Source: Byssovorax sp. (lineage in GTDB: Bacteria; Myxococcota_A; Polyangia; Polyangiales; Polyangiaceae). From it: a stretch of 64,000 nucleotides of DNA. Every line of letters starts with the position of its first letter. Positions within the stretch are counted from its first letter, which is position 1. Shown here one piece after another: positions 7,722 to 17,053 of this stretch. Below the pieces are notes generated by a model. The model worked only from the letters and a program-made list of their open reading frames with translations. It ran no database searches and had not been told where the DNA came from. The DNA lies in NCBI GenBank assembly GCA_025362495.1, contig JANYGI010000224.1:1-64000 (forward strand). The letters are read 5' to 3'. A program made the translations under genes and the position numbers.

Positions 7722-8255
7722 ATGATTCATTCGCAAAGCGTTCTGGGGCTCGTGCTCGCCGTCGGCTTTTCCGGGCTCGGCGTGGTCGGTTGTGGAGGGG
7801 GGGAGTCGACCACGGGGACCACGGGAACCACGGCGACCGCGTCGAGCAGCGGCGCGACCACGGGCGCAGGGGGCGAGATGGGCACGAGCACGAGCAGTAG
7901 CAGCAGCGGCGCGGGCGGCAGCGGCGGAGCTGCGGTCCAGCTCGGCGACGTCGATGTGACGGTGAGCTACACGGGCACGAAGACTGGCACGCTCAGCATC
8001 GCCGCCGTGTCCATGTTCCCCCCCATGGGGCCGCCGGTCGCGTTCCAGTCGTTCAAGATGCCGGTGTTTCCGCAGACAGGAACGCTCATCGGGCTGGAGG
8101 TGCCGAAGGACTATTACCTTGTGGCGGTGCTCGACATCGGCAACAACAACCCGCAATCGCCCGGGCCCGAGGATCTCGTGGCGATCACCATGCCGGCCGT
8201 GAAGGTCACGACGGACAAGGGCCCCGCGGTGCAGCTGACCCTGGTGGACAAATAG
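7722..8255 (+). CDS. Ser/Thr/Gly-rich lipoprotein, unknown function
   Basis: The 177-residue product starts at ATG 7722 after GGAGGGAACC; the longer frame lacks such a site. Signal peptide IHSQSVLGLVLAVGFSGLGVVGC ends in a Val-Val-Gly-Cys lipobox. About 45 residues of Thr/Ser/Gly linker follow, as in myxobacterial surface lipoproteins. The C-terminal ~115 residues look like a small beta-sandwich with a VDVTVSYTGTKTGTLSIAAV strand and hydrophobic alternation. No catalytic motif is visible. The cytochrome gene begins 35 bases downstream, so the two probably form an operon. Confidence 0.7.
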   Translation: MIHSQSVLGLVLAVGFSGLGVVGCGGGESTTGTTGTTATASSSGATTGAGGEMGTSTSSSSSGAGGSGGAAVQLGDVDVTVSYTGTKTGTLSIAAVSMFPPMGPPVAFQSFKMPVFPQTGTLIGLEVPKDYYLVAVLDIGNNNPQSPGPEDLVAITMPAVKVTTDKGPAVQLTLVDK

Positions 8256-8290
8256 GCGGCCTCCGCCCCGTCGTGGAAAGGAAGCCCTCC

Positions 8291-11101
8291 ATGCTCTCTC
8301 GATCTCCGCGCGTCGTCGCGCTGCTGGCGCTCGTGTCGATTGGCGCGGTGGCGCCGTCGTGCGCGGGCGAGACCACGAGTGCGCCCGTGGATCAGCCGCT
8401 CACCGTCGAGCCGGACATCGAGCCGACGGCGATCTCGGCGAGCTTCAACCTGACCATCGATCCGGCGAGCAACGCTCTGCTGAGCAAGACGCTGGAGCCG
8501 GTGGAAGGGGCGGCCAGCGTCGAGACCGCGTCGGGGCCTGCCGCGCTGCGCGCCTTCGTGAAGCGCTTGCCGGCGCGTCCCGGCATTCTGTGGGTCGAGC
8601 TGTTCTTCGAGAACCGCACGACGGCGGCGTTGCGCGGGGCGAAGGTGACGATCGGTGATCGAGGTGGGCTGTCCGAACTCCATGATTTCACCAACGATCC
8701 CTTCGCGGCACCGACGAACGAGCGGACTCTGGTGCTCGGCGGCGTGGCTCGGGAGGGCGTCGCGCGGCTGGTGATCGGCGTGCCCGACGGCGGCGGCCTC
8801 GTGAAGCTCGATCTGAAGCTCGACGCCGTGGCCACGAAGCGGGCGTCGACCGCGTCGTCGCCCGTGGCCGTGACGCCCGACGGCGCAGAGGCCTGGATGG
8901 CGTGGCCCGACGGCGATCTCGTCGCCGTCGTCGCGACCGCCTCCGATACGCGGATTGCGACGGTGCCTGTTCCAGGCCGGCCGACCAGCCTCGGTATCAC
9001 CCCCGACGGCGCGTACGTGCTGGTCGCGTCCCCGTCCGCGAACACGGTCTCGATCATCGATCGCGCGAAGCGCAGCGTGGTCCAGACGCTGGGTGAATCC
9101 GACGGTATCGGGCGCGAGCCGCGCAGCCTCGCGCTCAGCCCCGATGGCAGCTATGCCTACGTGAGCAGCTACGTGGGAGACACGATCACCAGGCTCGGCC
9201 GCCATGGCTCGAGCTACCGGGTCGAAGGCACGCTCGATGTCGGGCGGCGGCCCACCGGGCTCGCGATCTCGCCCGACGGCGCGACGCTGCTGGTCCCCCA
9301 TTTCCTGCCGCGCGGGACCGTCACTCGAAATGAAGCGTGGGTGTCGGTCGTCGCGACAGGATCGCTCACGATCGCGCGCGAGATCATCGTCGAGGATCCG
9401 TTCAACGCGAAGAACGTCGAGTGCCTGGCGAGCGTGTTCGGGGTCTCGGCCTCGCGCCTCACCACCGAGGCGACGGCGTCGGAGCTGTTCGGCGCCTTCT
9501 TCAATCCGGGAGGATCCGAGGCGTGGATCCCCGCGATGCGCATCGGTGGGGCGATCCCGGTGTGGGAGCGCGGCCCGGGAGCGCAGCCGCTGGCGTCCTT
9601 GGCGTCGATCCGCGTGGGTGAGCTGGTCGCGCCGTTCGAGCTCTCGCTCGACACACGAACCCAGAGCGACGCGGCGATCATGGCCTTGCCGGGCGTCCTC
9701 GATCCGCCGGACGTGAACCTGAAGTACGCCTCGTGCGCCAGGCTCGGCCTCGAGATCGAGCAGATCAGCCGCGATCTCATCCCGAGCTCACCGGGCGAGC
9801 AAGTCAATCGCGCCGCGGCGTTCCCGACGGCGACTGTCGGGCTGAGCGAGAGCGGCCTCGCGCACGCGGTCGCCTTCACGCGCGGCGGCCGTCGGATGAT
9901 GACGCTGGCCCACTCGTCCGACGAGATCGTCGTGACCGACGCGCTCACGCACCACCCGACGACGCAGCGTCATTTCGCGCTCTCGGGCTCGAATCCATCC
10001 GGGATCGCGCTCACGCCCGACGGCGCCAAGGCCTATGTCGTCTACGACAACTCCCCGCGCGTCTCGGTGATCGATCTCTCGGCCTACGCCGCGCCCGGCG
10101 CGCTCCCCGGGCCGTCGTACGTGCCTTATGGCTACCGCGACGTGCCTGATTTCCCGAGCGCTCCCGGTGCGCTCACCGGCAAACGCCTCGTCCGCACCAT
10201 CACCAGCGTCCCGGATCGGCCATCGATCGTCGAGATCGCGCAGATCCCTTTGCTGGACACCGATCCCATGGATGCGGAGCTCCGGCGCGGCAGCGTGCTC
10301 TTCCACTCGTCGAACCCGGACAAGTATCCCACGCTCACGGCGACCCGGCTCGGCTCGTGTGCCGGCTGTCACCCCGGAGGCGGCAACGACGGCTCGATGT
10401 GGGGAACGATGGAAGGCGAGCGGCGGACGATGTCACTCCGCGGCGGCGTGGCCGGACGCGGCTGGCTGCACGCCATGGGCACGCACGCCGATGCGAAGGA
10501 GTTCGTCGACGCCATCGTTCGCGAGCGGTTCGGCGGCGATCTGGCGGCGCCGGACAGCGCCGCGCTGGCGCGCTACGTGGCCTTTGGCATCCCCAGGCTC
10601 CAGTCACCGAAGGTCGACGCGACGCTCGCCGCGCAGGGACAGAAGGTGTTCGCCGCGAAGTGCGCCGGCTGTCACCAGGGCGCGCAGATGACGAGCGGCA
10701 ACCCCGACGCTTCGAGCCCTCTCGGCGGCGGCGCGGCGAGCGGGCCAAAGCTCTACGACGTGGGCACGGCGACCGACGATTCCCACGTTATCCTCGGCTC
10801 GTTCTTCGAGAGCCTCTTTCCACCGCTCGAGGCCAAGCTGTTCAAGGCGCTCCGCGGCGATCGCGATCTCGGGCCCGGCGACTTCGTCCAGACGACGCTC
10901 GACTTCCGGCCGCGGCCGGCGCGAAAGCGCACCGAATTCAAGGCGCCCAGCCTCGTCGGCGTCTGGGACAACGCCATCTTCTTCCACGACGGGCGCTACG
11001 ACTCCCTCGACGCGGCGGTACAGCACCTCGACGGGACATTGAGTCTGGGGCTATCGACGGCGGATCGCACCGCGGTGGTGGAGTATCTCCATACGCTGTA
11101 G
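8291..11101 (+). CDS. Beta-propeller / di-haem cytochrome c lipoprotein
   Basis: A 936-residue exported protein starts at ATG 8291 (AAGGAAG upstream) with a lipobox signal ending APSC. Residues ~180-620 carry YVTN/NHL-type propeller repeats with the recurrent S/T-PDG signature (SPDGSYAYVSSYVGDT, TPDGAYVLVAS, LTPDGAKAYVVYD). Residues ~680-936 resemble the di-haem cytochrome c peroxidase/MauG class. Two haem motifs, CAGCH at about 690 and again at about 790, are visible, along with a conserved FHDGRYDSLDAAVQHL segment near the end. The family transfers electrons or reduces peroxide outside the cell membrane. Here the propeller may dock a partner. An axial Met or second ligand could not be assigned. 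Confidence 0.8.
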   Translation: MLSRSPRVVALLALVSIGAVAPSCAGETTSAPVDQPLTVEPDIEPTAISASFNLTIDPASNALLSKTLEPVEGAASVETASGPAALRAFVKRLPARPGILWVELFFENRTTAALRGAKVTIGDRGGLSELHDFTNDPFAAPTNERTLVLGGVAREGVARLVIGVPDGGGLVKLDLKLDAVATKRASTASSPVAVTPDGAEAWMAWPDGDLVAVVATASDTRIATVPVPGRPTSLGITPDGAYVLVASPSANTVSIIDRAKRSVVQTLGESDGIGREPRSLALSPDGSYAYVSSYVGDTITRLGRHGSSYRVEGTLDVGRRPTGLAISPDGATLLVPHFLPRGTVTRNEAWVSVVATGSLTIAREIIVEDPFNAKNVECLASVFGVSASRLTTEATASELFGAFFNPGGSEAWIPAMRIGGAIPVWERGPGAQPLASLASIRVGELVAPFELSLDTRTQSDAAIMALPGVLDPPDVNLKYASCARLGLEIEQISRDLIPSSPGEQVNRAAAFPTATVGLSESGLAHAVAFTRGGRRMMTLAHSSDEIVVTDALTHHPTTQRHFALSGSNPSGIALTPDGAKAYVVYDNSPRVSVIDLSAYAAPGALPGPSYVPYGYRDVPDFPSAPGALTGKRLVRTITSVPDRPSIVEIAQIPLLDTDPMDAELRRGSVLFHSSNPDKYPTLTATRLGSCAGCHPGGGNDGSMWGTMEGERRTMSLRGGVAGRGWLHAMGTHADAKEFVDAIVRERFGGDLAAPDSAALARYVAFGIPRLQSPKVDATLAAQGQKVFAAKCAGCHQGAQMTSGNPDASSPLGGGAASGPKLYDVGTATDDSHVILGSFFESLFPPLEAKLFKALRGDRDLGPGDFVQTTLDFRPRPARKRTEFKAPSLVGVWDNAIFFHDGRYDSLDAAVQHLDGTLSLGLSTADRTAVVEYLHTL

Positions 11102-11160
11102 CGCAAGGCCTGAACGGGGCAGCGGCGACGCGAGCGGCCGTATCGAGGGCCTCCTGGCCG

Positions 11161-11384
11161 TCAGCCGCGCAGGCCCGCGACCAGGACGCGCACCATCTCG
11201 GCGAGGTGGCGCGCGTGGGTCGCGGCGCTGGTGGCGTCGTACGCGGCGCCGTGGCCGGCGCGCATCAGCAGCGAGGCCACCGCGCCGGGCGCGAGGCCGA
11301 CCCGCTTCGGAGCGATCTCCCCCGCCGCCGCGCCCTCCTCGAGCATCGACGTCAACAGGCGGTGGTACGCGCGATCTGCCTTCA
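11161..11384 (-). pseudogene. C-terminal remnant of a TetR-family regulator
   Basis: About 70 residues look like the ligand-binding end of a TetR protein: a helix YHRLLTSMLEEGAAAGEIAPKR, then APGAVASLLMRAGHGAAYD, then a final helix HARHLAEMVRVLVAGLRG. No DNA-binding N-terminus exists upstream. The sequence changes character near 11385, where another gene remnant starts on the other strand. Confidence 0.55.
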
Positions 11385-11498
11385 GAGCTCGGCCTCTCGT
11401 TCCGGCCGGTGCGCGAGTCGGTCCGGGACACCGTGATCGATCTCCCGCGCTGGAATCACCTCGCGGCGACGACGCCGTCGTCGATCGCCGCGACATGA
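11385..11498 (+). pseudogene. C-terminal remnant of an NAD-dependent epimerase/dehydratase
   Basis: Thirty-seven codons read ELGLSFRPVRESVRDTVIDL and so on to a TGA at 11496-11498. The ELG-x-x-x-RPV-x-ES-x-RDTV pattern is the usual C-terminus of extended SDR epimerases. Nothing upstream continues the family. It directly abuts the TetR remnant, in the arrangement expected if a divergent TetR/SDR pair lost both N-termini in one deletion. Confidence 0.5.
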
Positions 11499-11538
11499 AC
11501 GCTCGGAGCCGATCAGGGTGCCGGTGAAGGCGGCGAGC

Positions 11539-13251
11539 TCACCTGGCCCGCGCGCGCCGGCGCCGGGCCGTTGCGAGCCCGAGGCCTGCCAGCACCGACC
11601 AGGCGATCGGCGCCGACGGATCACTGGCACCCTCGACACGGCAGCTGCATCCGCTGCTCGTGTCGGTGGCGCCGCTCCCGGAGCTCGCGCCACCGGCCCC
11701 GGATCCCCCGGATCCACCGGTCGCGCTGCTCGTCGACGTCGACGCGCTACCGCCGCTGGTCGCGCCGGTGGTCGGTCCGCCGGTGGGTTTGCCGGGGAAC
11801 GGAGCGTCGCTGGTCACGCCGAACCAGCCACACGCTGCCCCGGCGCGCTGCGGCTGGATCGGCGCCTTGAGGAACACCTCGCCTGCGGTGGCGTCGAAGT
11901 TCATCCGGCCACCATAAACAATGCTCTGCCCGGGCTGCCCGGCGATCTGTCGGACCGCGACCGACTGGCCACGTCCGCCCGGCGAGGTGTTGACGAACGA
12001 GGTCACGTAGAGCCTCGACTTCAGATCGGGGGCGAGGATCGTCAACCCGGCTCCGTTGGCCCCCTTGCCGCCGTCCGCCGTGAGGAGCCCGAGCGGATCG
12101 AAGGTGTACGGGAGCACCTTGCCGTTCTTCGAAGTCACGATGTACACCCGGCCGAGGGCGTCAGCCTTGATGTCGCCCTCCGCCGTGTCGAGGAAGAGCC
12201 CGGATTTGTTGTACGCCACGGTCTTGTCCGGGGTGACGGCCTGGTAGAGCGCGCCGCCCAGGAAAGCGCCGTCGTCCGGATCGAAGCGGCCGTAGAACCC
12301 GCGGTTGGCCGGCCCGCCCATCCGCGCTCCATCGTTGTACTCGTCGATGGCGTCGAGCGCGGGCATCTTGGTGATGTCCTTGGGATCGCGGCGCCAGACG
12401 GTGTTGCCGCCGGCCTCGTAGCCGAGCGCGTAGAGCTTGCCGTCGGGCCCGAAGCTGAGGCGCGAGACGAACGAGTCCGCGACGTCGCTGGAGGCGAACA
12501 CGTCGGCGTACGGGTAGTCGTAGTCGGTCCATTTCGGCGCGCCGCCGGCGTATCCGAGGGCGTTGATGAACGGGACGCTGAGCCCGCCGCTCTGCGAGGT
12601 GTTCTTGTAGCCGCCGACGAACACCGTCTTGCTGGCCGCGTCGAGGGCGAGGTCGTTGGTGCCACCGTCGCCACGCGCGACCGAGAAATTGCCGAGGGTG
12701 GCGCCGGAGGCGTCGTACACGAACACCGCCGCAGGCGCTCCCTTGGCCGCGGTGACCGCGGTGGCATCCCCGTTGATGTCGTAGAGCGCCGCGACCTCGC
12801 CGCTGTCGCCGGCGTCGACCCGGAAACAGGCGCCGCCGTCGGCCTTCTTCCACAGGAGCTGAGCCCCGTCGGCGCTGAGCTTGAGCAGGCCGCCGCCGAG
12901 CGCGGCGACATAGATGCTGTCACTGGCGTCGACCACCACCTCACGGACTTCTTCAGCGACGCGGGTCACCGACAGCACCTGTTTGCCGTCGGCGCTCAAA
13001 CGCACGATCGCGCCGCCGCTGCTCGCGGTCGCGCCGTTCAGCAGGATGGGTATTTTACCGCCTGGGGCCGAGTCGCCGATCAGCGCGGCGAGCACGACAG
13101 TGCCATCCGAGAGGACGGCCGCCGAGGGGACGGCGCCCCCGGCGGAGCCGCCGAGATACGATGATGTGTTCCACCAATCGTCGGCCGAGGCGCGAGAAGA
13201 CACGAGCGCGCCGGCGACGATGAGCGCCGCGGTGACCATTGAAGATCTCAT
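11539..13251 (-). CDS. MYXO-CTERM beta-propeller surface protein
   Basis: This 570-residue protein starts at ATG 13251; ATG 13239 is an alternative. It has a Sec signal (MVTAALIVAGALVSSRASA) and repeated propeller-like strands (AIVRLSADGKQVLSV, RLSFGPDGKLYALGYEAGG, KADALGRVYIVTSKNGK). A ~50-residue Thr/Ser/Gly linker precedes a MYXO-CTERM sorting tail: GCSCRVEGASD, a hydrophobic segment (APIAWSVLAGLGLATA) and an RRRRARAR end. MYXO-CTERM signals direct Cys-dependent anchoring on the myxobacterial surface. The adjacent GAACGWFGV also contains Cys. The substrate or ligand is unknown. The longer frame to 13344 adds no ribosome site. Confidence 0.8.
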   Translation of the reverse strand: MRSSMVTAALIVAGALVSSRASADDWWNTSSYLGGSAGGAVPSAAVLSDGTVVLAALIGDSAPGGKIPILLNGATASSGGAIVRLSADGKQVLSVTRVAEEVREVVVDASDSIYVAALGGGLLKLSADGAQLLWKKADGGACFRVDAGDSGEVAALYDINGDATAVTAAKGAPAAVFVYDASGATLGNFSVARGDGGTNDLALDAASKTVFVGGYKNTSQSGGLSVPFINALGYAGGAPKWTDYDYPYADVFASSDVADSFVSRLSFGPDGKLYALGYEAGGNTVWRRDPKDITKMPALDAIDEYNDGARMGGPANRGFYGRFDPDDGAFLGGALYQAVTPDKTVAYNKSGLFLDTAEGDIKADALGRVYIVTSKNGKVLPYTFDPLGLLTADGGKGANGAGLTILAPDLKSRLYVTSFVNTSPGGRGQSVAVRQIAGQPGQSIVYGGRMNFDATAGEVFLKAPIQPQRAGAACGWFGVTSDAPFPGKPTGGPTTGATSGGSASTSTSSATGGSGGSGAGGASSGSGATDTSSGCSCRVEGASDPSAPIAWSVLAGLGLATARRRRARAR

Positions 13252-13636
13252 GTGCACATCCAATACGACGAGAGATGCAATGTCAAGCAACGAACCGAGG
13301 AAGAGAGGCTCGACGAGCGAAAGGGGACCTCCGCCGGATACCACAGCTCCGATTCGATACCGTCGGCGTGGTCGGTCGATGGCAGAGCGGCTCTCGGGCC
13401 TTTGCCGGGGATCGAGCGGCGCGGCTGCGCCCGGCGTCGATGGACTCGATTGCTCCGGCCGCCGGAGCGCGCGGAAGCACGATCCTCGTGGTCGCCGGCG
13501 CGCCCGACATCCCCTGGATCCCGGGCCACAGTGTCGATTTCAAAAGTAGCTGGGCTCGGCCCCGGCGCTTGGCACAGCGGGGGGCTTCCCGTATGCTACC
13601 GGTCAGGCTGGCTCCCAGCCGTGCCGCCTCGGTGAA
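13252..13636. other. Divergent intergenic region between MYXO-CTERM gene and kinase cassette
   Basis: The 385 bases separate two divergent genes and should hold both promoters. No credible coding frame, IS element or hairpin terminator was seen. The overlapping short frames are Arg-rich shadows. Confidence 0.5.
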
Positions 13637-14971
13637 ATGATCGCACGCGAACCGACTCACCTCGAACGCCGAGCCCCGCGCCCGGGGGACGTCGTGGCCG
13701 GGAAATACGTCGTCGATCGCTTGATCGGCAGCGGCGGGATGGGGGTCGTGGTCGCCGCGCGTCACCTCCAGCTCGGCGAGCGCGTCGCGCTCAAGTTCCT
13801 CGTGACCTCGACGGACGAGTCCTTCGTCGCGCGCTTCCTGCGAGAAGCGCAGCTCGCCGTGCAAATCAAGAGCGAGCACGTGGCGCGGGTGCTCGACGTC
13901 GCCACGCTCGACGACGGCGCGCCCTACATGGTGATGGAGCTGCTCGAAGGATCGGATCTCGACGCGCTCCTGCGAGGCGAAGGGCCCCCACCGCTCGACG
14001 TGGCTGTCGACTATGTGCTCCAGGCCTGCGAAGCCATCGCCGAGGCGCACTCGCTCGGCATCGTTCACCGCGATCTCAAGCCGGCGAACCTCTTTCTCAC
14101 GCGACGCCCGGACGGCTCGCCGCTGGTCAAGGTGCTCGATTTCGGCATCTCCAAGCAGCTCGCGGAGTTTCGCGGGCCCCTGGATCGGAGCCTCACGCGC
14201 GCCGACGACGTGCTCGGCTCGCCTCAGTACATGGCTCCGGAGCAGGTGCGCGATCCGCGCAACGTCGACGCGCGCTGCGATGTCTTCTCGCTGGGATCGA
14301 TCCTCTACAAGCTGCTCACGGGCAAGCCCGCATTCGACGGCGGGAACGCGGCGACGGTGCTGGCGCTGGTGCTCTCGGAGCCTCCGATTCCGCTGCGCGA
14401 GCATCGCCCGGAGATCCCGCCCGCGCTGGAGGCGCTGGTGCTCGGCTGCCTCGAGAAAGATCCCGCGGCTCGCGTGCCCACCGTGGAAGCGCTCGCGCGC
14501 GGGCTCCTGCCATTCGCGACGCGGCGCCCACGAAAGGACTGGGGCCAGCCGATCGTCGTCGCCCCCCGGGCGTTGCCCGCCGTTTCGATCTCCACGCTCG
14601 CCAGTCACGTCCTCGAGAACGACGGCGGCGCGAACCCGCAACGGCGCACGGTCTTCGCGGTCGGCGCAGCGCTCCTGCTGATGACGCTCGGCGCGGCCAT
14701 CTCGCTGGTGTCGTGGAGCCGGCTCCACGCCGCGACCGGGAGCGTGGTCGTCGCGTCGAGCGCGATCCCGGGCGCGACCTCGACGCCCAGCGCCTCCGCG
14801 ACTCCACCTCCGGCGAGCGCGCCTGTCGCCATCGCACCGGCCCGCCCCAGCGCAGAGGCGGTCCCGGTCCTGGCGATCGCCGCCGCGTCCAGCGCGAGCG
14901 CTCCGCCGCGGGTCCAGATCACGAAGCCAAAAGGAGCCAGGGTTGTTGATCCGCTCGAAGACCGCCAGTGA
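13637..14971 (+). CDS. Membrane Ser/Thr protein kinase (Hanks type), cassette A
   Basis: The 444-residue protein has a kinase domain at about residues 20-290 with all key residues: GSGGMG glycine loop at 31-36, catalytic Lys53 (VALKFL), HRDLKPAN with Asp146, and DFG with Asp168. An APE motif (YMAPEQV) closes the activation segment. One transmembrane helix lies near 340-360, followed by a ~75-residue Ala/Ser/Pro-rich periplasmic tail without PASTA or other sensor domain. It is the first gene of a three-gene operon whose next gene starts inside its last 29 bases. A paralogous operon begins at 56039. Confidence 0.9.
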   Translation: MIAREPTHLERRAPRPGDVVAGKYVVDRLIGSGGMGVVVAARHLQLGERVALKFLVTSTDESFVARFLREAQLAVQIKSEHVARVLDVATLDDGAPYMVMELLEGSDLDALLRGEGPPPLDVAVDYVLQACEAIAEAHSLGIVHRDLKPANLFLTRRPDGSPLVKVLDFGISKQLAEFRGPLDRSLTRADDVLGSPQYMAPEQVRDPRNVDARCDVFSLGSILYKLLTGKPAFDGGNAATVLALVLSEPPIPLREHRPEIPPALEALVLGCLEKDPAARVPTVEALARGLLPFATRRPRKDWGQPIVVAPRALPAVSISTLASHVLENDGGANPQRRTVFAVGAALLLMTLGAAISLVSWSRLHAATGSVVVASSAIPGATSTPSASATPPPASAPVAIAPARPSAEAVPVLAIAAASSASAPPRVQITKPKGARVVDPLEDRQ

Positions 14972-15944
14972 GCGCCGTCGACCTCCGTGGCGCGTGCGCG
15001 CCTGGCCGATCGCGCTCGCGCTGAGCATGGGCGCGACGCTCCTCGCGGGGCGGGCGCACGCGCAATCGGGCGAGTCGAAGGCCATGGCGGAGGCGCTCTT
15101 CCGCGAAGGCAAGAAGCTGCTCGCGAAAGGAAAGGTCGAGGATGCGTGCGCGAAATTCGAGTCGAGCTACCACCTCGACGAGGTCCTCGGGACGCTGCTG
15201 AACCTCGCCGCGTGTCACGAGACGCAGGGGCGGTTGGCGACGGCCTGGGGCGAGTTCAACGAGGCTTTCACCGTCGCGAAGAAGGCCGATCTCGCCGCGC
15301 GGCAGAAGTTCGCGAAGGAGCACATCGCGGCGATCGAGCCGAAGCTCTCGCACCTCACGGTGACCGTGACCGACGAGGTCGCGGTCGAAGGATTCCAGAT
15401 CACCGTCGATCGCGTCCCGCTCCCGCGCGGCGCCTGGGGGACGCCGGTGCCCGTCGACTCCGGCAGTCACGCCGTCGTCGCCACGGCGCCGGGGCGCCGA
15501 GCGTGGGAGAGCTCGGTGAAGCTGGAACAGGCAGCCTCCGAGTCGGTGAGCATTCCTGTGCTCGTGAAGCCACCGCCGCCGCCGCCGCCCCCGCCCCCTC
15601 CGCCTCCGAAGCCGCGCTGGAGGCGGCCTGTCGGCGTCGCCGCGCTCGGCGTCGGCGCGGTCGGGATCGGGATCGGCTCGTACTTCGGTGTCCGCGCGCT
15701 CAACCTGGGCTCGGAGAGCGCCCGTGGGTGCCAGCCGGACGGGAGCTGCACGAGCGGCGCTTACGACGCATTTGGCCGAGGAAAGACGGCCGCCACCACC
15801 TCCGACGTCTTCCTGCTCGTCGGGGGCGCGCTGGCCGCCACCGGCGGCGTGCTCCTGATCATCGAGGCCGTCGACAAGCCAGCTTCGCCACGCCTCGCCA
15901 TCTCACCCGGCCCGGGCTCGCTGACCGTGAAGGGGGTATTTTGA
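14943..15944 (+). CDS. Exported TPR protein with polyproline linker and paired membrane segments, cassette A
   Basis: The 333-residue product starts at TTG 14943, seven bases after AAGGAG, inside the end of the kinase gene. It has a signal peptide (WPIALALSMGATLLAGRAHA) and TPR-like helices at ~45-115 (MAEALFREGKKLLAKGKVEDA; GTLLNLAACHETQGRLATAW). A PEGA-like beta region (ITVDRVPLPRGAWGTPVPVDSGSH) follows, then a run of 13 prolines and two hydrophobic segments (VAALGVGAVGIGIGSYFGV; DVFLLVGGALAATGGVLLI) flanking a loop with two Cys. Proteins of this layout usually sit downstream of kinase genes in myxobacteria; a signalling or envelope scaffold role is inferred. Confidence 0.75.
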   Translation: MLIRSKTASERRRPPWRVRAWPIALALSMGATLLAGRAHAQSGESKAMAEALFREGKKLLAKGKVEDACAKFESSYHLDEVLGTLLNLAACHETQGRLATAWGEFNEAFTVAKKADLAARQKFAKEHIAAIEPKLSHLTVTVTDEVAVEGFQITVDRVPLPRGAWGTPVPVDSGSHAVVATAPGRRAWESSVKLEQAASESVSIPVLVKPPPPPPPPPPPPPKPRWRRPVGVAALGVGAVGIGIGSYFGVRALNLGSESARGCQPDGSCTSGAYDAFGRGKTAATTSDVFLLVGGALAATGGVLLIIEAVDKPASPRLAISPGPGSLTVKGVF

Positions 15945-17053
15945 ACCATCGACTCGCTACCTCGCTGGCCGCGTCCGTCTTCTTCACCAGCGCGGGCTGC
16001 GCGCTCCTCGCGGGCGTCGACGGGGAGCGGCACCTCGGAGAGGCAACCACGTCCTCGTCGTCATCCTCGTCCGGCAGCGGCGGGGGAGGCGGCGGCAAGC
16101 CGGCCTGCTCGCCGGCCGCGCCGCCGGCTCCGCCGACGATCGTGGGCGCCGGCGGAGCCGACGTGTTGACTTTCGCCCTGCGCTCGCTCGATCTCGGTGG
16201 TCCCAAGAAGAAGGTGGGATTCGACCTCGACAGCCAGTGCACCTGTCCTGGCAAGACTGCCTGTCAAGAGCCCGCGTGGGCCACGTCCGACCACTGCGAC
16301 GATCCCGACGGCCGCGACAACGGAAGCGGCAACGCGTTCGCCGCGCTCAACGTCGCCTTCGGAGCGGTGATCAGCTCGATCGAGCTCAGCAACCAGGCTT
16401 CCAAGGGCAACTGGTCGGTTCTGATCAAGGTGAGCGGCTACAACGGCGGTGACGACGACGATCAGGTCGAGGTCGCGCTCTACACCAGCCCGGGCCTGGG
16501 GGACGTCCCGAAGTGGGACGGCACGGACGCCTGGCCCGTCGCTCCGATGTCGCTGGTCGACGCCGTGTCCGTCGATCAGCCGATCGACAAGGACTCCAAG
16601 GCTTACGTCACCAATCGCACGCTGGTGGCACATTTGCCCGGGGCGACGGTGGTGCTTCGAGGCTCCGGAGTGCACCTCGAGGTCGACCTGAGCTCGGTCG
16701 TCTTCGCGGCGACACTCGAGAAGAAGGATACCGGCGCCGTCGAGCTGGTCGGGGGCACCCTGGCCGGCTCGTGGCTCGAGCCGGCGGTATTCCAGAGCTT
16801 GAGCGGTCTCCGGATCAACAACGGGATGAGGCTTTGCGTCGATGACGTGTACTACAACACCGTGAAGAAGGTGCTCTGCGACGAGTTCGATCTGTCGAGC
16901 ACCGGCGCCGCCGCGGCCCCCTGCGACGCGCTCTCGTTCGGCATGGGCTTCGCGGCCTCTCCCGCGATGCTCGGCAGCGTGGTCGATTTCCCGATGCTCG
17001 GCGGCAGCTGCGCCGCGGGCAAGGATCCGGTGGCCGACCTCTGTGGAAGCTGA
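15941..17053 (+). CDS. Cys-rich lipoprotein, cassette A
   Basis: A 370-residue protein starts at TTG 15941, overlapping the previous stop by four bases (TTGA) with a GGGGG site upstream. The signal ends in a lipobox (FFTSAGC), followed by a Ser/Gly linker. The body has several Cys in pairs (CTCPGKTAC, DHCDDPDGRDNG) and a conserved core around VSGYNGGDDDD and YTSPGLGDVPKWDG. I do not know the family. The homologue at 58457 shares the core, Cys positions and the end (PC-x-A-x-SFG-x-GF), showing the whole three-gene unit is paralogous. It probably acts with the kinase and TPR protein at the envelope. Confidence 0.7.
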   Translation: MNHRLATSLAASVFFTSAGCALLAGVDGERHLGEATTSSSSSSSGSGGGGGGKPACSPAAPPAPPTIVGAGGADVLTFALRSLDLGGPKKKVGFDLDSQCTCPGKTACQEPAWATSDHCDDPDGRDNGSGNAFAALNVAFGAVISSIELSNQASKGNWSVLIKVSGYNGGDDDDQVEVALYTSPGLGDVPKWDGTDAWPVAPMSLVDAVSVDQPIDKDSKAYVTNRTLVAHLPGATVVLRGSGVHLEVDLSSVVFAATLEKKDTGAVELVGGTLAGSWLEPAVFQSLSGLRINNGMRLCVDDVYYNTVKKVLCDEFDLSSTGAAAAPCDALSFGMGFAASPAMLGSVVDFPMLGGSCAAGKDPVADLCGS

